From CAYPYI01 sp964415085 (lineage in GTDB: Bacteria; Bacillota; Clostridia; Tissierellales; Tissierellaceae), in NCBI GenBank assembly GCA_964415085.1, contig CAYPYI010000064.1, forward strand, positions 1 through 7,879: a DNA stretch of 7,879 bases, read 5' to 3'. The notes beneath the pieces are model-generated. The model was not told where the DNA came from. It did not search any database and saw only the letters and a program-made list of their open reading frames with translations. Positions 1 to 6,492 of the stretch are shown one piece after another (the stretch's first letter is position 1; each line of letters opens with the position of its first letter). A program made the position numbers and the translations under genes.

Positions 1-415
1 CAACTATTATTACATCTCTTCTTTCAAAAAGAGCTGCTGTAGCAGAGTGTCTTAATTTATCGATTTCATCATTAATTGATGAATCCTTCTCTATATAGGT
101 ATCTGTATGTGGTACATAAGCCTCTGGTTGATAATAGTCATAATAACTTACAAAATATTCAACAGCATTGTTTGGAAAAAATTCCTTAAACTCACTTGCA
201 AGTTGATATGCTAGTGTTTTATTATGAGCTATTACTAAGGTTGGCTTTTGTACTTCTTCTATAATATTAGCAACGGTAAATGTTTTTCCAGATCCTGTTA
301 CTCCTAAAAGTATCTGGTCTTTTTTACCATCATTTATTCCTTTTACTAAACTATCTATAGCCTTTGGTTGGTCACCTGTTGGCTTAAACTTTGATACTAT
401 TTCAAATTTATCCAT
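1..415 (-). CDS. uvrB: UvrABC excinuclease subunit B (UvrB), N-terminal part, truncated by the window edge
   Basis: UvrB is the damage-verifying helicase-like subunit of cytoplasmic nucleotide excision repair; it is loaded on DNA by UvrA and then recruits UvrC. The first 138 codons are visible, reading leftwards from ATG at 415. Residues 12-17 (PTGDQP) are the conserved start of the family, GVTGSGKT at 38-45 is the Walker A motif with Lys44, and YYDYYQPEAYVP at 91-102 is the tyrosine-rich beta-hairpin that inserts between DNA strands. HNKTLAYQL at 64-72 is also typical. The start is set by AGAGGTG (424-430) eight bases upstream. The rest of the gene lies left of the window. A LexA box and a strong promoter precede it, so SOS control is likely. 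The family call is essentially certain. Confidence 0.98.
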   Translation of the reverse strand, partial: MDKFEIVSKFKPTGDQPKAIDSLVKGINDGKKDQILLGVTGSGKTFTVANIIEEVQKPTLVIAHNKTLAYQLASEFKEFFPNNAVEYFVSYYDYYQPEAYVPHTDTYIEKDSSINDEIDKLRHSATAALFERRDVIIV

Positions 416-432
416 TTATTATACACCTCTTT

Positions 433-444
433 GAACAAATGTTC
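433..444 (-). promoter_or_regulatory. LexA (SOS) operator upstream of uvrB
   Basis: The sequence GAACAAATGTTC is a perfect GAAC-N4-GTTC palindrome, the core of the Gram-positive LexA (Cheo) box. It starts about seven bases downstream of the predicted uvrB -10 element, so it covers the expected transcription start and the early transcript region and would block initiation when LexA is bound. That uvrB is an SOS gene in Bacillus and many Firmicutes is established; its use here is inferred from motif and position. It is about 105 bases from the rightward gene at 549 and probably does not control that gene. Confidence 0.88.
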
Positions 445-451
445 TATTCTT

Positions 452-479
452 ATTATATATTAATTACCCCTATTGTCAA
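452..479 (-). promoter_or_regulatory. Sigma-A promoter of uvrB
   Basis: On the minus strand a perfect -35 TTGACA (474-479) and a perfect -10 TATAAT (452-457) are separated by 16 bases. The predicted start of transcription is near 445, at the edge of the LexA operator, giving a leader of about 30 bases before the uvrB ATG. Confidence 0.88.
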
Positions 480-498
480 AGATAGTATCATAATTTAC

Positions 499-525
499 TT
501 GTAGTTATTTGATTTTTATTATAAA
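499..525 (+). promoter_or_regulatory. Possible weak promoter of the propeller-protein gene
   Basis: A candidate -35 TTGTAG (499-504) and -10 TATAAA (520-525) are separated by 15 bases, which is short. The region is so AT-rich that other -10-like hexamers occur (517-522, 527-532), so the exact promoter cannot be fixed from sequence. Some promoter must lie here because the neighbouring gene is divergent. Confidence 0.3.
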
Positions 526-548
526 ATATTATAAAGAGGTGACCATAC

Positions 549-2117
549 ATGAAGCGAAAGCTAATTCTAGCTATATTTTTTTTATGCGCAATTTTCCAAA
601 CTGGTTGCAAAATTGCTGAAGACCCCATTATCTTAAAAGATAATAAAACTAAAATATCTAAAAACAGATTTGATTATAATGTAGATAAAGTTGTCTTATC
701 TTCTAGTTATCAAAATCTAAAACCTAATGTATCAGTAGCTAAAAGTGATAAGAATTCTAAAATTATTGCATCTTTAGGCTTAATGAAATCATCAGGTATA
801 GAAATCGATAAAGTTGAGAAAAATGAAAAAGATATAGACATATACGTTAAAAATATTTCAAAGGGTGTTTTAGATAAGTTTGTTACTCCTCAAGTTTCAA
901 TTTCTTTAGATGGAATTAAACAGGGAAAATTGGAAGATTTTAATTTTAACATTATAAATACTAATTATGAAAATATACTTCTTAATATTGAAATTAGTGA
1001 TATTCTTAAAAAGATCGAAAATACATATAAAGTTAAAGCTTCTATTTATCCTGAAATTAATTTACTCGAAGAAGAGAATACTCTTTTATGGGATATAGAT
1101 TATAAAAGAATATTTAATAATGAATTTAATACAAGCCCAATTATTGACTTAAATGTTAAGGTAGATGCTAAAACAGGTTACTTACTTGATGTAGAAAAAA
1201 CTAATATATCATCTTTTATTGATAGTGGACAGGTATTAGATCATTCAAATCCTGAGTATATTCTTTATAAAAAAAGTGAAACCTTTGATGATAATATAAA
1301 GGAAACTCTATGGATTTATAATACTAGCTCGGAAGAAAAAGAAAAATTATATATATCCAGTTTACCTATTTGTTCTGCAAAGATAAACTCTAATAATTCT
1401 TTTGTCTATATACTGGAAAAAGATGAAAATAATAGTATACTTTACTTATTAGATACAAAAGATAATAAGTCTTATAAGGTGATGTTAAAAGATAATATGT
1501 TTGTAAATAGTGTTGCTTGGAAAGATGATAATACACTTTTACTTATTGAAAATGTTGATGGGATTACTAATATATATGAACATGATATTCATACAAATGA
1601 TTTTACATATAGTAAATCGTTTAATTACCCAATAAGTTCTATTAGAATTAAGAATGATAAGTATTTATTTACCTATTCTAATAAAAAAACTTTAGAAAGT
1701 CTTATTCATATTTATGATTTAAATTCTGATAGTGATTATAAGTTAAATGGTATAAAACCGAAATTTTTAAATACTAATAAAATTGGCTATATACACACAC
1801 ACGAAAATAAAGATTCCAGTGAATTTCTAATTTTCAACTTAGATGATTATACTGTATATGATAAAGTAGAATTAAATATTAGTAATTTCACTCCAGTTGA
1901 TGATAACACTTTAATATTGCTTGAAAAAAATAATGTTGAATCATCTTACACAGTTTATATCTATGATATAGAAAATAAATCTTATGAAAAAATTCAAAAG
2001 GCAACAACAGATAATATTTGGTTTAATAAATCAAATGAACTTTTATATATGAATCTAAGGTTTCCTGATTCTAAAGATGATTCCAGTTTAATATTATATT
2101 TAAAAGATGTAAATTAA
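549..2117 (+). CDS. Unrecognised secreted, probably lipid-anchored, beta-propeller protein
   Basis: I do not recognise this 522-residue protein by name. Residues 1-19 form a signal peptide (KRK, then a hydrophobic stretch) ending in QTGC at 17-20, so Cys20 may be lipidated; Gln at -3 is unusual for a lipobox, where Leu, Val or Ile is normal. Residues about 30-235 are a Lys/Asp/Asn-rich, mixed domain with no motif I can name. From residue 254 a strand motif of the form hydrophobic-Ile-Tyr-x-Asp/Asn recurs with the acidic/Asn position at 258, 302, 346, 390, 430, 473 and 520, a period of 40-47 residues. That is typical of WD40/TolB/DPP4-like propellers, here six or seven blades. The ribosome binding site AGAGGTGA (535-542) sits six bases before the ATG. 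It is a single-gene unit ending at the terminator at 2126-2162. An extracytoplasmic binding or scaffolding role is inference only. Confidence 0.85.
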   Translation: MKRKLILAIFFLCAIFQTGCKIAEDPIILKDNKTKISKNRFDYNVDKVVLSSSYQNLKPNVSVAKSDKNSKIIASLGLMKSSGIEIDKVEKNEKDIDIYVKNISKGVLDKFVTPQVSISLDGIKQGKLEDFNFNIINTNYENILLNIEISDILKKIENTYKVKASIYPEINLLEEENTLLWDIDYKRIFNNEFNTSPIIDLNVKVDAKTGYLLDVEKTNISSFIDSGQVLDHSNPEYILYKKSETFDDNIKETLWIYNTSSEEKEKLYISSLPICSAKINSNNSFVYILEKDENNSILYLLDTKDNKSYKVMLKDNMFVNSVAWKDDNTLLLIENVDGITNIYEHDIHTNDFTYSKSFNYPISSIRIKNDKYLFTYSNKKTLESLIHIYDLNSDSDYKLNGIKPKFLNTNKIGYIHTHENKDSSEFLIFNLDDYTVYDKVELNISNFTPVDDNTLILLEKNNVESSYTVYIYDIENKSYEKIQKATTDNIWFNKSNELLYMNLRFPDSKDDSSLILYLKDVN

Positions 2118-2125
2118 TAACCCAA

Positions 2126-2162
2126 AAAAAGGATGCTAATCAAAATGATTAGCATCCTTTTT
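2126..2162. terminator. Bidirectional rho-independent terminator
   Basis: A perfect 17-base inverted repeat (2126-2142 and 2146-2162) has a three-base AAA loop. Its GC-containing core is GGATGCTAATCA, flanked by an A-tract on the left and a T-tract on the right, so it can end transcription in both directions. It lies 9 bases past the stop of the gene at 549-2117 and 4 bases past the stop of the convergent ctpA gene, and so also ends the ftsEX operon. Confidence 0.95.
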
Positions 2163-2166
2163 ATTA

Positions 2167-3393
2167 CTATTTATTCATATCTTCTTTTAAAACTTCTAAA
2201 GCTTTCTGAAGTTGTGTATCTTTATCCATAAAGTCTAGACCGATTCCCTTTATATCTTCTGGTAATTCCACTACATAGTCTGGTTCAAGTCCTACGCCAT
2301 GAATATTAATACCATTTGGAGTATAATATTCTGAAATTGTAAATTTAAGACCGGAATTATCTGGAAGTTTCATAATTGTTTGAACTAATCCTTTTCCAAA
2401 TGTTTGTTTTCCTACAATTTTACCTCTATTATTATCTTTGATTGCTCCTGATAATATTTCTGAAGCACTTGCACTACCTTCATTTACCAATACTACTAAA
2501 GGTAATTCTGTATGACCTTTTTTACTTTTTAAGTATTGTCTTTTACCATGTCTATCTTCAGTATATACTATATCAGCCTCTCCTAATAATTCATCAGCTA
2601 TGTCTGCACATACATCTAATAGCCCTCCTGGATTATTTCGAAGATCTATTATAAGGCCTTCAACTTTCTTTTCATTTTCTAATTTATTTAATTCTTTAAC
2701 GAAGTCTTTATGAGTTAGTTCATCAAAAGATGTTATTGCAATATATCCAATCTTATCTTCTATAACATCAGATTTTACACTTTCAACTTTTATTAACTCT
2801 CTTTTGATTTTTAAATCTAAAAATTCATTTAAACCTTTAGAATTCTTTCTCATTATAGTAAGCTCAACCTCAGTTCCAGGTTCACCCTTCATAACCTTGA
2901 CTGCCTCACTCATCTCTTCACCTAAAAATTCCTCACCATTTACTCTAATAATTTTATCTTCAGGTTTAATACCTGCTTTTTCACCAGGTGTTCCAACTAT
3001 TGGTGATACAACTGTAATTAGATTATCATCTCCAGGAGATACTATTACACCTATTCCTCCAAATACTCCAGCCGTATCTTCATTCATCATCTTATATTCT
3101 TCTTGTGTTAAATAAGCTGAGTAAGGATCTTCTAAAGATGCAACCAATCCCTTTAATTGACCATCTATAAACTTACTTGTATCAGGCTTTTTATAATACT
3201 CATTAGTTATAATATTTTCAACATAATCCACTTTAGAATATTTTTCATATACACTAGTTAATTTGTTATAATCTGCTACAGGAACAACAACCCTATTTTC
3301 TGTTTTTATTAGTAAAACATTACTTATTCCTAATGTTATAAGGTTAGTTATAATAAGCAGTAGAATAATTTTTAGTTTTCTATTCTTCTTCAA
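2167..3393 (-). CDS. ctpA: S41 family carboxyl-terminal processing protease (CtpA/CtpB type)
   Basis: This is a membrane-anchored serine protease acting outside the cytoplasm. With the start chosen here it has 408 residues: a basic N-terminus and one membrane segment at about 6-29, a helical linker, a PDZ domain at about 109-182 that would gate access and bind C-termini, then the S41 core. RNNPGG at about 252-257 is the family motif; the Ser-Lys-Gln site is Ser309 (middle serine of SASAS), Lys334 (TFGKG) and Gln338, with the Ser-to-Lys distance of 25 seen in the family. The start is moved to TTG at 3393 because AAGAGGTGA (3399-3407) is five bases before it; the longer frame opens with a GTG at 3402 that lies inside that ribosome binding site. 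It is last in the ftsE-ftsX-M23 operon, 26 bases after the M23 stop. CtpA proteases elsewhere degrade cell-wall hydrolases (Pseudomonas) and CtpB acts in Bacillus sporulation signalling; which applies here is unknown. Confidence 0.95.
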   Translation of the reverse strand: MKKNRKLKIILLLIITNLITLGISNVLLIKTENRVVVPVADYNKLTSVYEKYSKVDYVENIITNEYYKKPDTSKFIDGQLKGLVASLEDPYSAYLTQEEYKMMNEDTAGVFGGIGVIVSPGDDNLITVVSPIVGTPGEKAGIKPEDKIIRVNGEEFLGEEMSEAVKVMKGEPGTEVELTIMRKNSKGLNEFLDLKIKRELIKVESVKSDVIEDKIGYIAITSFDELTHKDFVKELNKLENEKKVEGLIIDLRNNPGGLLDVCADIADELLGEADIVYTEDRHGKRQYLKSKKGHTELPLVVLVNEGSASASEILSGAIKDNNRGKIVGKQTFGKGLVQTIMKLPDNSGLKFTISEYYTPNGINIHGVGLEPDYVVELPEDIKGIGLDFMDKDTQLQKALEVLKEDMNK

Positions 3394-3398
3394 TATTC

Positions 3399-3407
3399 TC
3401 ACCTCTT
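3399..3407 (-). promoter_or_regulatory. Ribosome binding site deciding the ctpA start
   Basis: On the minus strand the site reads AAGAGGTGA. The GTG at 3402 is part of the site itself and cannot be the start, while TTG at 3393 is five bases downstream. This sets a 408-residue protein beginning MKKNRKLK. Confidence 0.75.
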
Positions 3408-3419
3408 AATTCTATTAGT

Positions 3420-4559
3420 TTACTTACCTGAAAGCCATCCAGTTGGATCTACATATTTACCATTTTTCCTTACCTCAAAGTGTAAGTGAGGTCCTGTAGA
3501 AAAACCAGTACTACCAATTTTCGCTATTGTACTACCTCTTGAAACTTTCTGTCCTTTAGAAACTAATAAAGATGAGTTATGTGCATAAAGCGTCATAATT
3601 CCGCCACCATGGTCTATAATAACAGCTTTACCATAGCTACCTTGCCAACCTGAGTGTACAACTGTACCATCTGCAGCAGCTACAACTGATTGACCACTTG
3701 ATGCTCCAATATCTATACCTGTATGAAGTTTATTCTTTTTAAGTATTGGGTGATTTCTATAACCAAACTTTGATGTTATTCTCATACTAGAAGGAACTGG
3801 CCACTGCATTTTCCCTCCAGAATAAGGTCCTGTATTTACTTGCATTTTCACTATTTGTGATTCAATATCTTTAGCTTGAGAATTAAGTTTGTCATATTCT
3901 TTTTCTAATGAGTTTAAATCTTGTTTTAATCTACCCATTAAATCACTTTTTTGTCTACTTACTTGTTCCAGATCTTTTCTTCTTGATTCTAACTTAGACT
4001 TACTTGCTTCTACAGATGCTCTTTGAGCTTCTAGTTTTATTTTCTTATTATCTATTTCATCTCTTTGTTCCTTCATAAATTTAAGAAGTTCCTTATCATG
4101 CTCTGCTATAGACTGAACCATATCTTTTCTAGATAGAAAATCTTTAACATCTTTAGATGAAAGTAGAAGTTCTAAATATCCAGTACTTCCATTCATATAC
4201 ATTACTCTAATTCTTTTGTTAAATAAGTCTCTTTTTTCTGTCAATTTAATTTCTGATTCTTCTAACTCTTTTGCCGTAACCTCTATATCTGCTTGAAGTT
4301 TTTTAATTTGTTCTTGAGCTTTTTCTATTTCTATAGTTGACTCTTCCATTTTTTTATCTAAATCACTAATTTCATCAGATATTGTTTTTGTTTTAACCGA
4401 AATATCTTTAATCTGTTTTTTAGTATCATTCATTTGATTTTTTAAGTTTTTTTGATCATTCTTTAATTTGTTTATATTATTTGCATATACTTGAGACAAT
4501 CCGACAGCAAGCATTACAAGTAACACAATTAAAGCAACTTTCCTTTTCCTCTTAATCAC
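3420..4559 (-). CDS. Secreted coiled-coil murein hydrolase with C-terminal M23 (LytM) domain, probable FtsEX partner
   Basis: The 379-residue product has a signal peptide (1-26, RKRK then a hydrophobic core, likely cleaved after VYA), a long coiled coil at about 29-238, a short linker, and an M23 zinc metallopeptidase domain at about 255-375. The expected zinc and catalytic residues are all present: His279 and Asp283 (HTGID), His327 (LYAH), and His358 and His360 (HLHFEV). It therefore looks catalytically competent, unlike E. coli EnvC, whose LytM domain is degenerate. The coiled coil is interrupted at about 116-160 by a segment (MYMNGSTGYLELLLSSKDV) resembling the conserved helical break of PcsB/CwlO-type proteins that dock on FtsX. 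The start is GTG at 4559, seven bases after AGGAGG; a TTG at 4565 is only one base from that site. The gene directly follows ftsX. A role in splitting septal or lateral peptidoglycan under FtsEX control is inferred from domain order and context. Confidence 0.93.
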   Translation of the reverse strand: MIKRKRKVALIVLLVMLAVGLSQVYANNINKLKNDQKNLKNQMNDTKKQIKDISVKTKTISDEISDLDKKMEESTIEIEKAQEQIKKLQADIEVTAKELEESEIKLTEKRDLFNKRIRVMYMNGSTGYLELLLSSKDVKDFLSRKDMVQSIAEHDKELLKFMKEQRDEIDNKKIKLEAQRASVEASKSKLESRRKDLEQVSRQKSDLMGRLKQDLNSLEKEYDKLNSQAKDIESQIVKMQVNTGPYSGGKMQWPVPSSMRITSKFGYRNHPILKKNKLHTGIDIGASSGQSVVAAADGTVVHSGWQGSYGKAVIIDHGGGIMTLYAHNSSLLVSKGQKVSRGSTIAKIGSTGFSTGPHLHFEVRKNGKYVDPTGWLSGK

Positions 4560-4566
4560 TTGCAAA

Positions 4567-4572
4567 CCTCCT
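4567..4572 (-). promoter_or_regulatory. Ribosome binding site of the M23 gene overlapping the ftsX stop codon
   Basis: AGGAGG on the minus strand shares its first two bases with the TAG stop of ftsX (4571-4573). It is seven bases from GTG at 4559 and only one from TTG at 4565, so it favours the GTG start. The overlap suggests that ribosomes ending ftsX help start the hydrolase gene. Confidence 0.75.
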
Positions 4573-5470
4573 ATACATTTAAGAAACGTTTCATCGATAT
4601 AACACTTCCAAGTGCTCCTATTCCTGCTCCTATAGATATAAATATTATAGATATATCTTTAAAAATCATTGTAGGAGGTACTAACATCACTTGGAAAAAA
4701 TCATAAAGTCTTTCATTTAATATATCAAATAAGTATCCATATCCAAAATATATAATACCCATTGATATAATTGCACCTATAACTCCAAATAGGACACCTT
4801 CTATAATAAACGGTCCTTTAATATATCCATTTGTTGCACCTACATATTTCATTATATTTATTTCTCTACTTCTAGAATTTACTGTAAGTTTTATAGTATT
4901 AGAAATTATAAATATAGATATACTTATTAAGATAACAATTATAATTAATCCACCTTTTTGTACATAATCTGCAAATACTAAAAGTTTCTCAATTGCTTCT
5001 TTATGATACCTTATCCTATCTATACCTTCTAAATCTTTAATATTTTCTACAATTTCATCTGCATATTCTAGTTCTTTTAGTTGAACTACAAAAGATTCTG
5101 GAAGTGGGTTGTCTTCTTCAAGTCCTTCTAATAGGTATGCATCTTCTCCCCATTCCTTTTTTAATATATCTATTGCTTGGTCTTTTGTTCTTGTAATTAC
5201 TGATAAAACTCCTTCTTGACCTTCTAAATTCTTCCTTATAACATCCTTTTGTTCATCACTAATTTCATTTACTAAAAATACTTCAACTTCATCAATTTTA
5301 TCTTGTGTATCTGCTACTAAAGTATTTACACTTAAAACAAGTATAAGCACTATTCCTAATATAACTAATACTGCTGCTATTGATGAAACAGAAGCTAGTC
5401 CCATTCCTCTATTTCTCCACATTCCTTGGAATCCTTGTTTGATTATACTCTTTAACTTTCTAAATATCAT
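4571..5470 (-). CDS. ftsX: Cell-division ABC transporter permease FtsX
   Basis: FtsX is the membrane half of FtsEX, which does not transport a solute but passes the ATPase cycle of FtsE to extracellular wall hydrolases. With 299 residues it has the family layout: a short cytoplasmic N-terminus, TM1 at about 27-53, a large extracellular loop at about 54-170 that would bind the hydrolase, TM2 at about 174-195, a conserved cytoplasmic turn with SREINIMKYVGAT at about 201-213, TM3 at about 219-245 and TM4 at about 274-293. The start is uncertain. ATG at 5470 is preferred: AGGTGG (5479-5484) lies eight bases upstream, and the protein then begins MIFRKLKSIIKQ, close to other FtsX N-termini. In-frame ATGs at 5476 and 5494 are alternatives; the one at 5494 has only a weak AGAG adjacent. 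The gene overlaps the end of ftsE by 11 bases, so the two are probably translationally coupled to give a balanced complex. Confidence 0.96.
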   Translation of the reverse strand: MIFRKLKSIIKQGFQGMWRNRGMGLASVSSIAAVLVILGIVLILVLSVNTLVADTQDKIDEVEVFLVNEISDEQKDVIRKNLEGQEGVLSVITRTKDQAIDILKKEWGEDAYLLEGLEEDNPLPESFVVQLKELEYADEIVENIKDLEGIDRIRYHKEAIEKLLVFADYVQKGGLIIIVILISISIFIISNTIKLTVNSRSREINIMKYVGATNGYIKGPFIIEGVLFGVIGAIISMGIIYFGYGYLFDILNERLYDFFQVMLVPPTMIFKDISIIFISIGAGIGALGSVISMKRFLNV

Positions 5471-6146
5471 CGCCATATCCACCTGCTTCTTCATCTCTAA
5501 TCAAGGATCCATTATGTATTTGGATTACCCTTTTTTGCATTACATCTACTATATCTTTTGCATGTGTTGCCATCAAAATTGTTGTACCTCTTGAATTAAT
5601 ATCCCCTAATACACTCATAATCTCCCAAGCTGTATCAGGGTCTAAATTACCCGTAGGCTCATCTGCTATTAATACTGGTGGATTATTTACTATAGCTCTA
5701 GCTATAGCAACTCTTTGATGCTCTCCTCCAGATAATTCATCTGGAAAATTTGAAGCCTTCTTACTTAAATTAACCATACTTAATATCATTGGTACTCTTC
5801 TTCTTATTTCTTTAGGATGTTCTCCCAAAATTTCCATTGCAAAAGCAACATTTTCATAAACTGTTTTGTTGCTTAATAGTCTAAAGTCCTGAAAAACAAC
5901 TCCTAAGTTTCTCCTAACCTCTGGAATTTTTCTTTTTCTAACCTTAGTTATATTTCTATTTCCTAAATATATTTGACCCTCAGTAGGTTCTTCTTCTTTT
6001 AATAGTAACTTTAACATTGTTGATTTTCCTGCTCCACTTGCTCCTACTAAGAAAACAAATTCACCTTTATCTATTTTTAAACTAACATCATCAAGTGCTT
6101 TAACTTTATTATCATACTCTTTTGATACATTAATAAACTCTATCAC
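5460..6146 (-). CDS. ftsE: Cell-division ATP-binding protein FtsE
   Basis: FtsE is the cytoplasmic ATPase of the FtsEX complex. The 228-residue protein is full length for the family and carries every ABC motif: Walker A GASGAGKST at 35-43, Q-loop Gln86 in VVFQDFRLL, signature LSGGEHQ at 138-144, Walker B VLIADEP at 158-164 with Glu163, the GNLDP D-loop just after, and the H-loop His195 in MATHAKD. VVFQDFRLL is characteristic of FtsE among ABC proteins. The signature has His143 where Gln is usual, a mild change that should not stop activity. The start is GTG at 6146 behind AGAGGTGG (6151-6158), four bases away; the overlapping ATG at 6148 is out of frame and stops at once (ATGTGA). It is first in the ftsE-ftsX-M23-ctpA operon, with a candidate promoter at 6202-6230. 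Confidence 0.98.
   Translation of the reverse strand: MIEFINVSKEYDNKVKALDDVSLKIDKGEFVFLVGASGAGKSTMLKLLLKEEEPTEGQIYLGNRNITKVRKRKIPEVRRNLGVVFQDFRLLSNKTVYENVAFAMEILGEHPKEIRRRVPMILSMVNLSKKASNFPDELSGGEHQRVAIARAIVNNPPVLIADEPTGNLDPDTAWEIMSVLGDINSRGTTILMATHAKDIVDVMQKRVIQIHNGSLIRDEEAGGYGDDI
5479..5484 (-). promoter_or_regulatory. Ribosome binding site of ftsX inside the ftsE coding end
   Basis: On the minus strand AGGTGG lies within the last codons of ftsE. It is eight bases from ATG at 5470 but only two from ATG at 5476, and lies downstream of ATG at 5494, so it points to 5470 as the main ftsX start. Confidence 0.5.
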
Positions 6147-6201
6147 ATAGCCACCTCTTTATCTTTCAAAGATATATATTTACATAAATATCTATCTTAA
6201 T

Positions 6202-6230
6202 ATTATATTATAATATATATCGCCTTACAA
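6202..6230 (-). promoter_or_regulatory. Probable sigma-A promoter of the ftsE operon
   Basis: On the minus strand a -35 TTGTAA (6225-6230) and a perfect -10 TATAAT (6202-6207) are 17 bases apart. The predicted transcript starts near 6195, leaving about 50 bases of leader. That leader holds a weak AT-only inverted repeat, ATCTTT/AAAGAT (6161-6173), just upstream of the ribosome binding site; it is too weak to call a regulator. Confidence 0.6.
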
Positions 6231-6359
6231 ATAAACCATTTAAGCAATTTAATTCCTCTTTATTCTTGTTTAGTAAATTTCTTCCTATTTATATTATATA
6301 CTAATATGCAAAAATAATGATAGATATATGTAATTTTAATAATACTTTAATAATTGCCT
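6231..6359. other. AT-rich divergent intergenic core with no recognised feature
   Basis: This is the middle of the 346-base gap between the divergent ftsE and CofE-like genes. It is almost entirely A/T with short T and A runs. I see no RNA gene, riboswitch core, terminator or credible coding frame. Promoters facing outward lie on either side of it. Confidence 0.5.
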
Positions 6360-6387
6360 TTGATGAAATTTTTTTATATGATATAAT
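6360..6387 (+). promoter_or_regulatory. Upstream promoter (P1) of the CofE-like gene
   Basis: A -35 TTGATG (6360-6365) is followed after 16 bases by a perfect -10 TATAAT (6382-6387), which is also preceded by TGA, an extended -10. Transcription from it would give a leader of about 100 bases before the ATG at 6493. Confidence 0.6.
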
Positions 6388-6454
6388 TGTAAAGCCGTAA
6401 ATACACCATTAATATTATATTTTTATATAAACCACATGTTTTATATGATATAAT
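6372..6454 (+). repeat. Pair of 16-base direct repeats carrying the extended -10 elements
   Basis: The 16 bases at 6372-6387 and 6439-6454 are identical (four T, ATATGATATAAT). Their starts are 67 bases apart, and each contains TGATATAAT. The sequence is AT-rich, but an exact 16-base match within 83 bases, each copy containing a full extended -10, is unlikely to be only composition. Confidence 0.5.
6439..6454 (+). promoter_or_regulatory. Downstream extended -10 element (P2) of the CofE-like gene
   Basis: TGATATAAT (6446-6454) is a perfect extended -10. The surrounding 16 bases (6439-6454) exactly repeat 6372-6387. No good -35 hexamer is present at the right distance, so activity would depend on the extended -10. 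It would give a leader of roughly 30 bases. Confidence 0.45.
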
Positions 6455-6479
6455 AATTTTTGGTAGTAAATAATATTTT

Positions 6480-6485
6480 AGGGGG
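6480..6485 (+). promoter_or_regulatory. Ribosome binding site deciding the CofE-like start
   Basis: AGGGGG lies seven bases before ATG at 6493 and downstream of the alternative TTG at 6460, which therefore would not be used. Confidence 0.75.
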
Positions 6486-6492
6486 CATTAAT

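Noticed and set aside
2442..2654. 70-codon open frame on the plus strand
   Set aside because: It lies wholly inside ctpA on the opposite strand, has repetitive Leu/His/Ile composition typical of antisense shadow frames, and lacks a ribosome binding site.
2804..3115. 103-codon open frame on the plus strand
   Set aside because: It is antisense to the PDZ region of ctpA, which has clear family motifs; no start signal or recognisable domain is present.
6161..6173. Small inverted repeat in the ftsE leader
   Set aside because: Six A/T-dominated pairs with almost no loop; too weak to support a hairpin regulator, and such repeats are expected by chance in this composition.
6203..6247. Possible 14-residue leader peptide on the minus strand (TTG start behind AGAGGAA) upstream of ftsE
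   Set aside because: It overlaps and lies mostly upstream of the predicted ftsE transcription start, so it would not be in that transcript, and very short AT-rich frames are common by chance.
6389..6402. TGTAAA-GC-CGTAAA pair resembling a WalR direct repeat
   Set aside because: WalR sites need a five-base gap between TGTAA-type half-sites; the gap here is two bases and it precedes the CofE-like gene, not the wall operon.
6394..6492. Riboswitch in the CofE-like leader
   Set aside because: The leader of about 100 bases is nearly all A/T, with no conserved riboswitch core or terminator hairpin visible.
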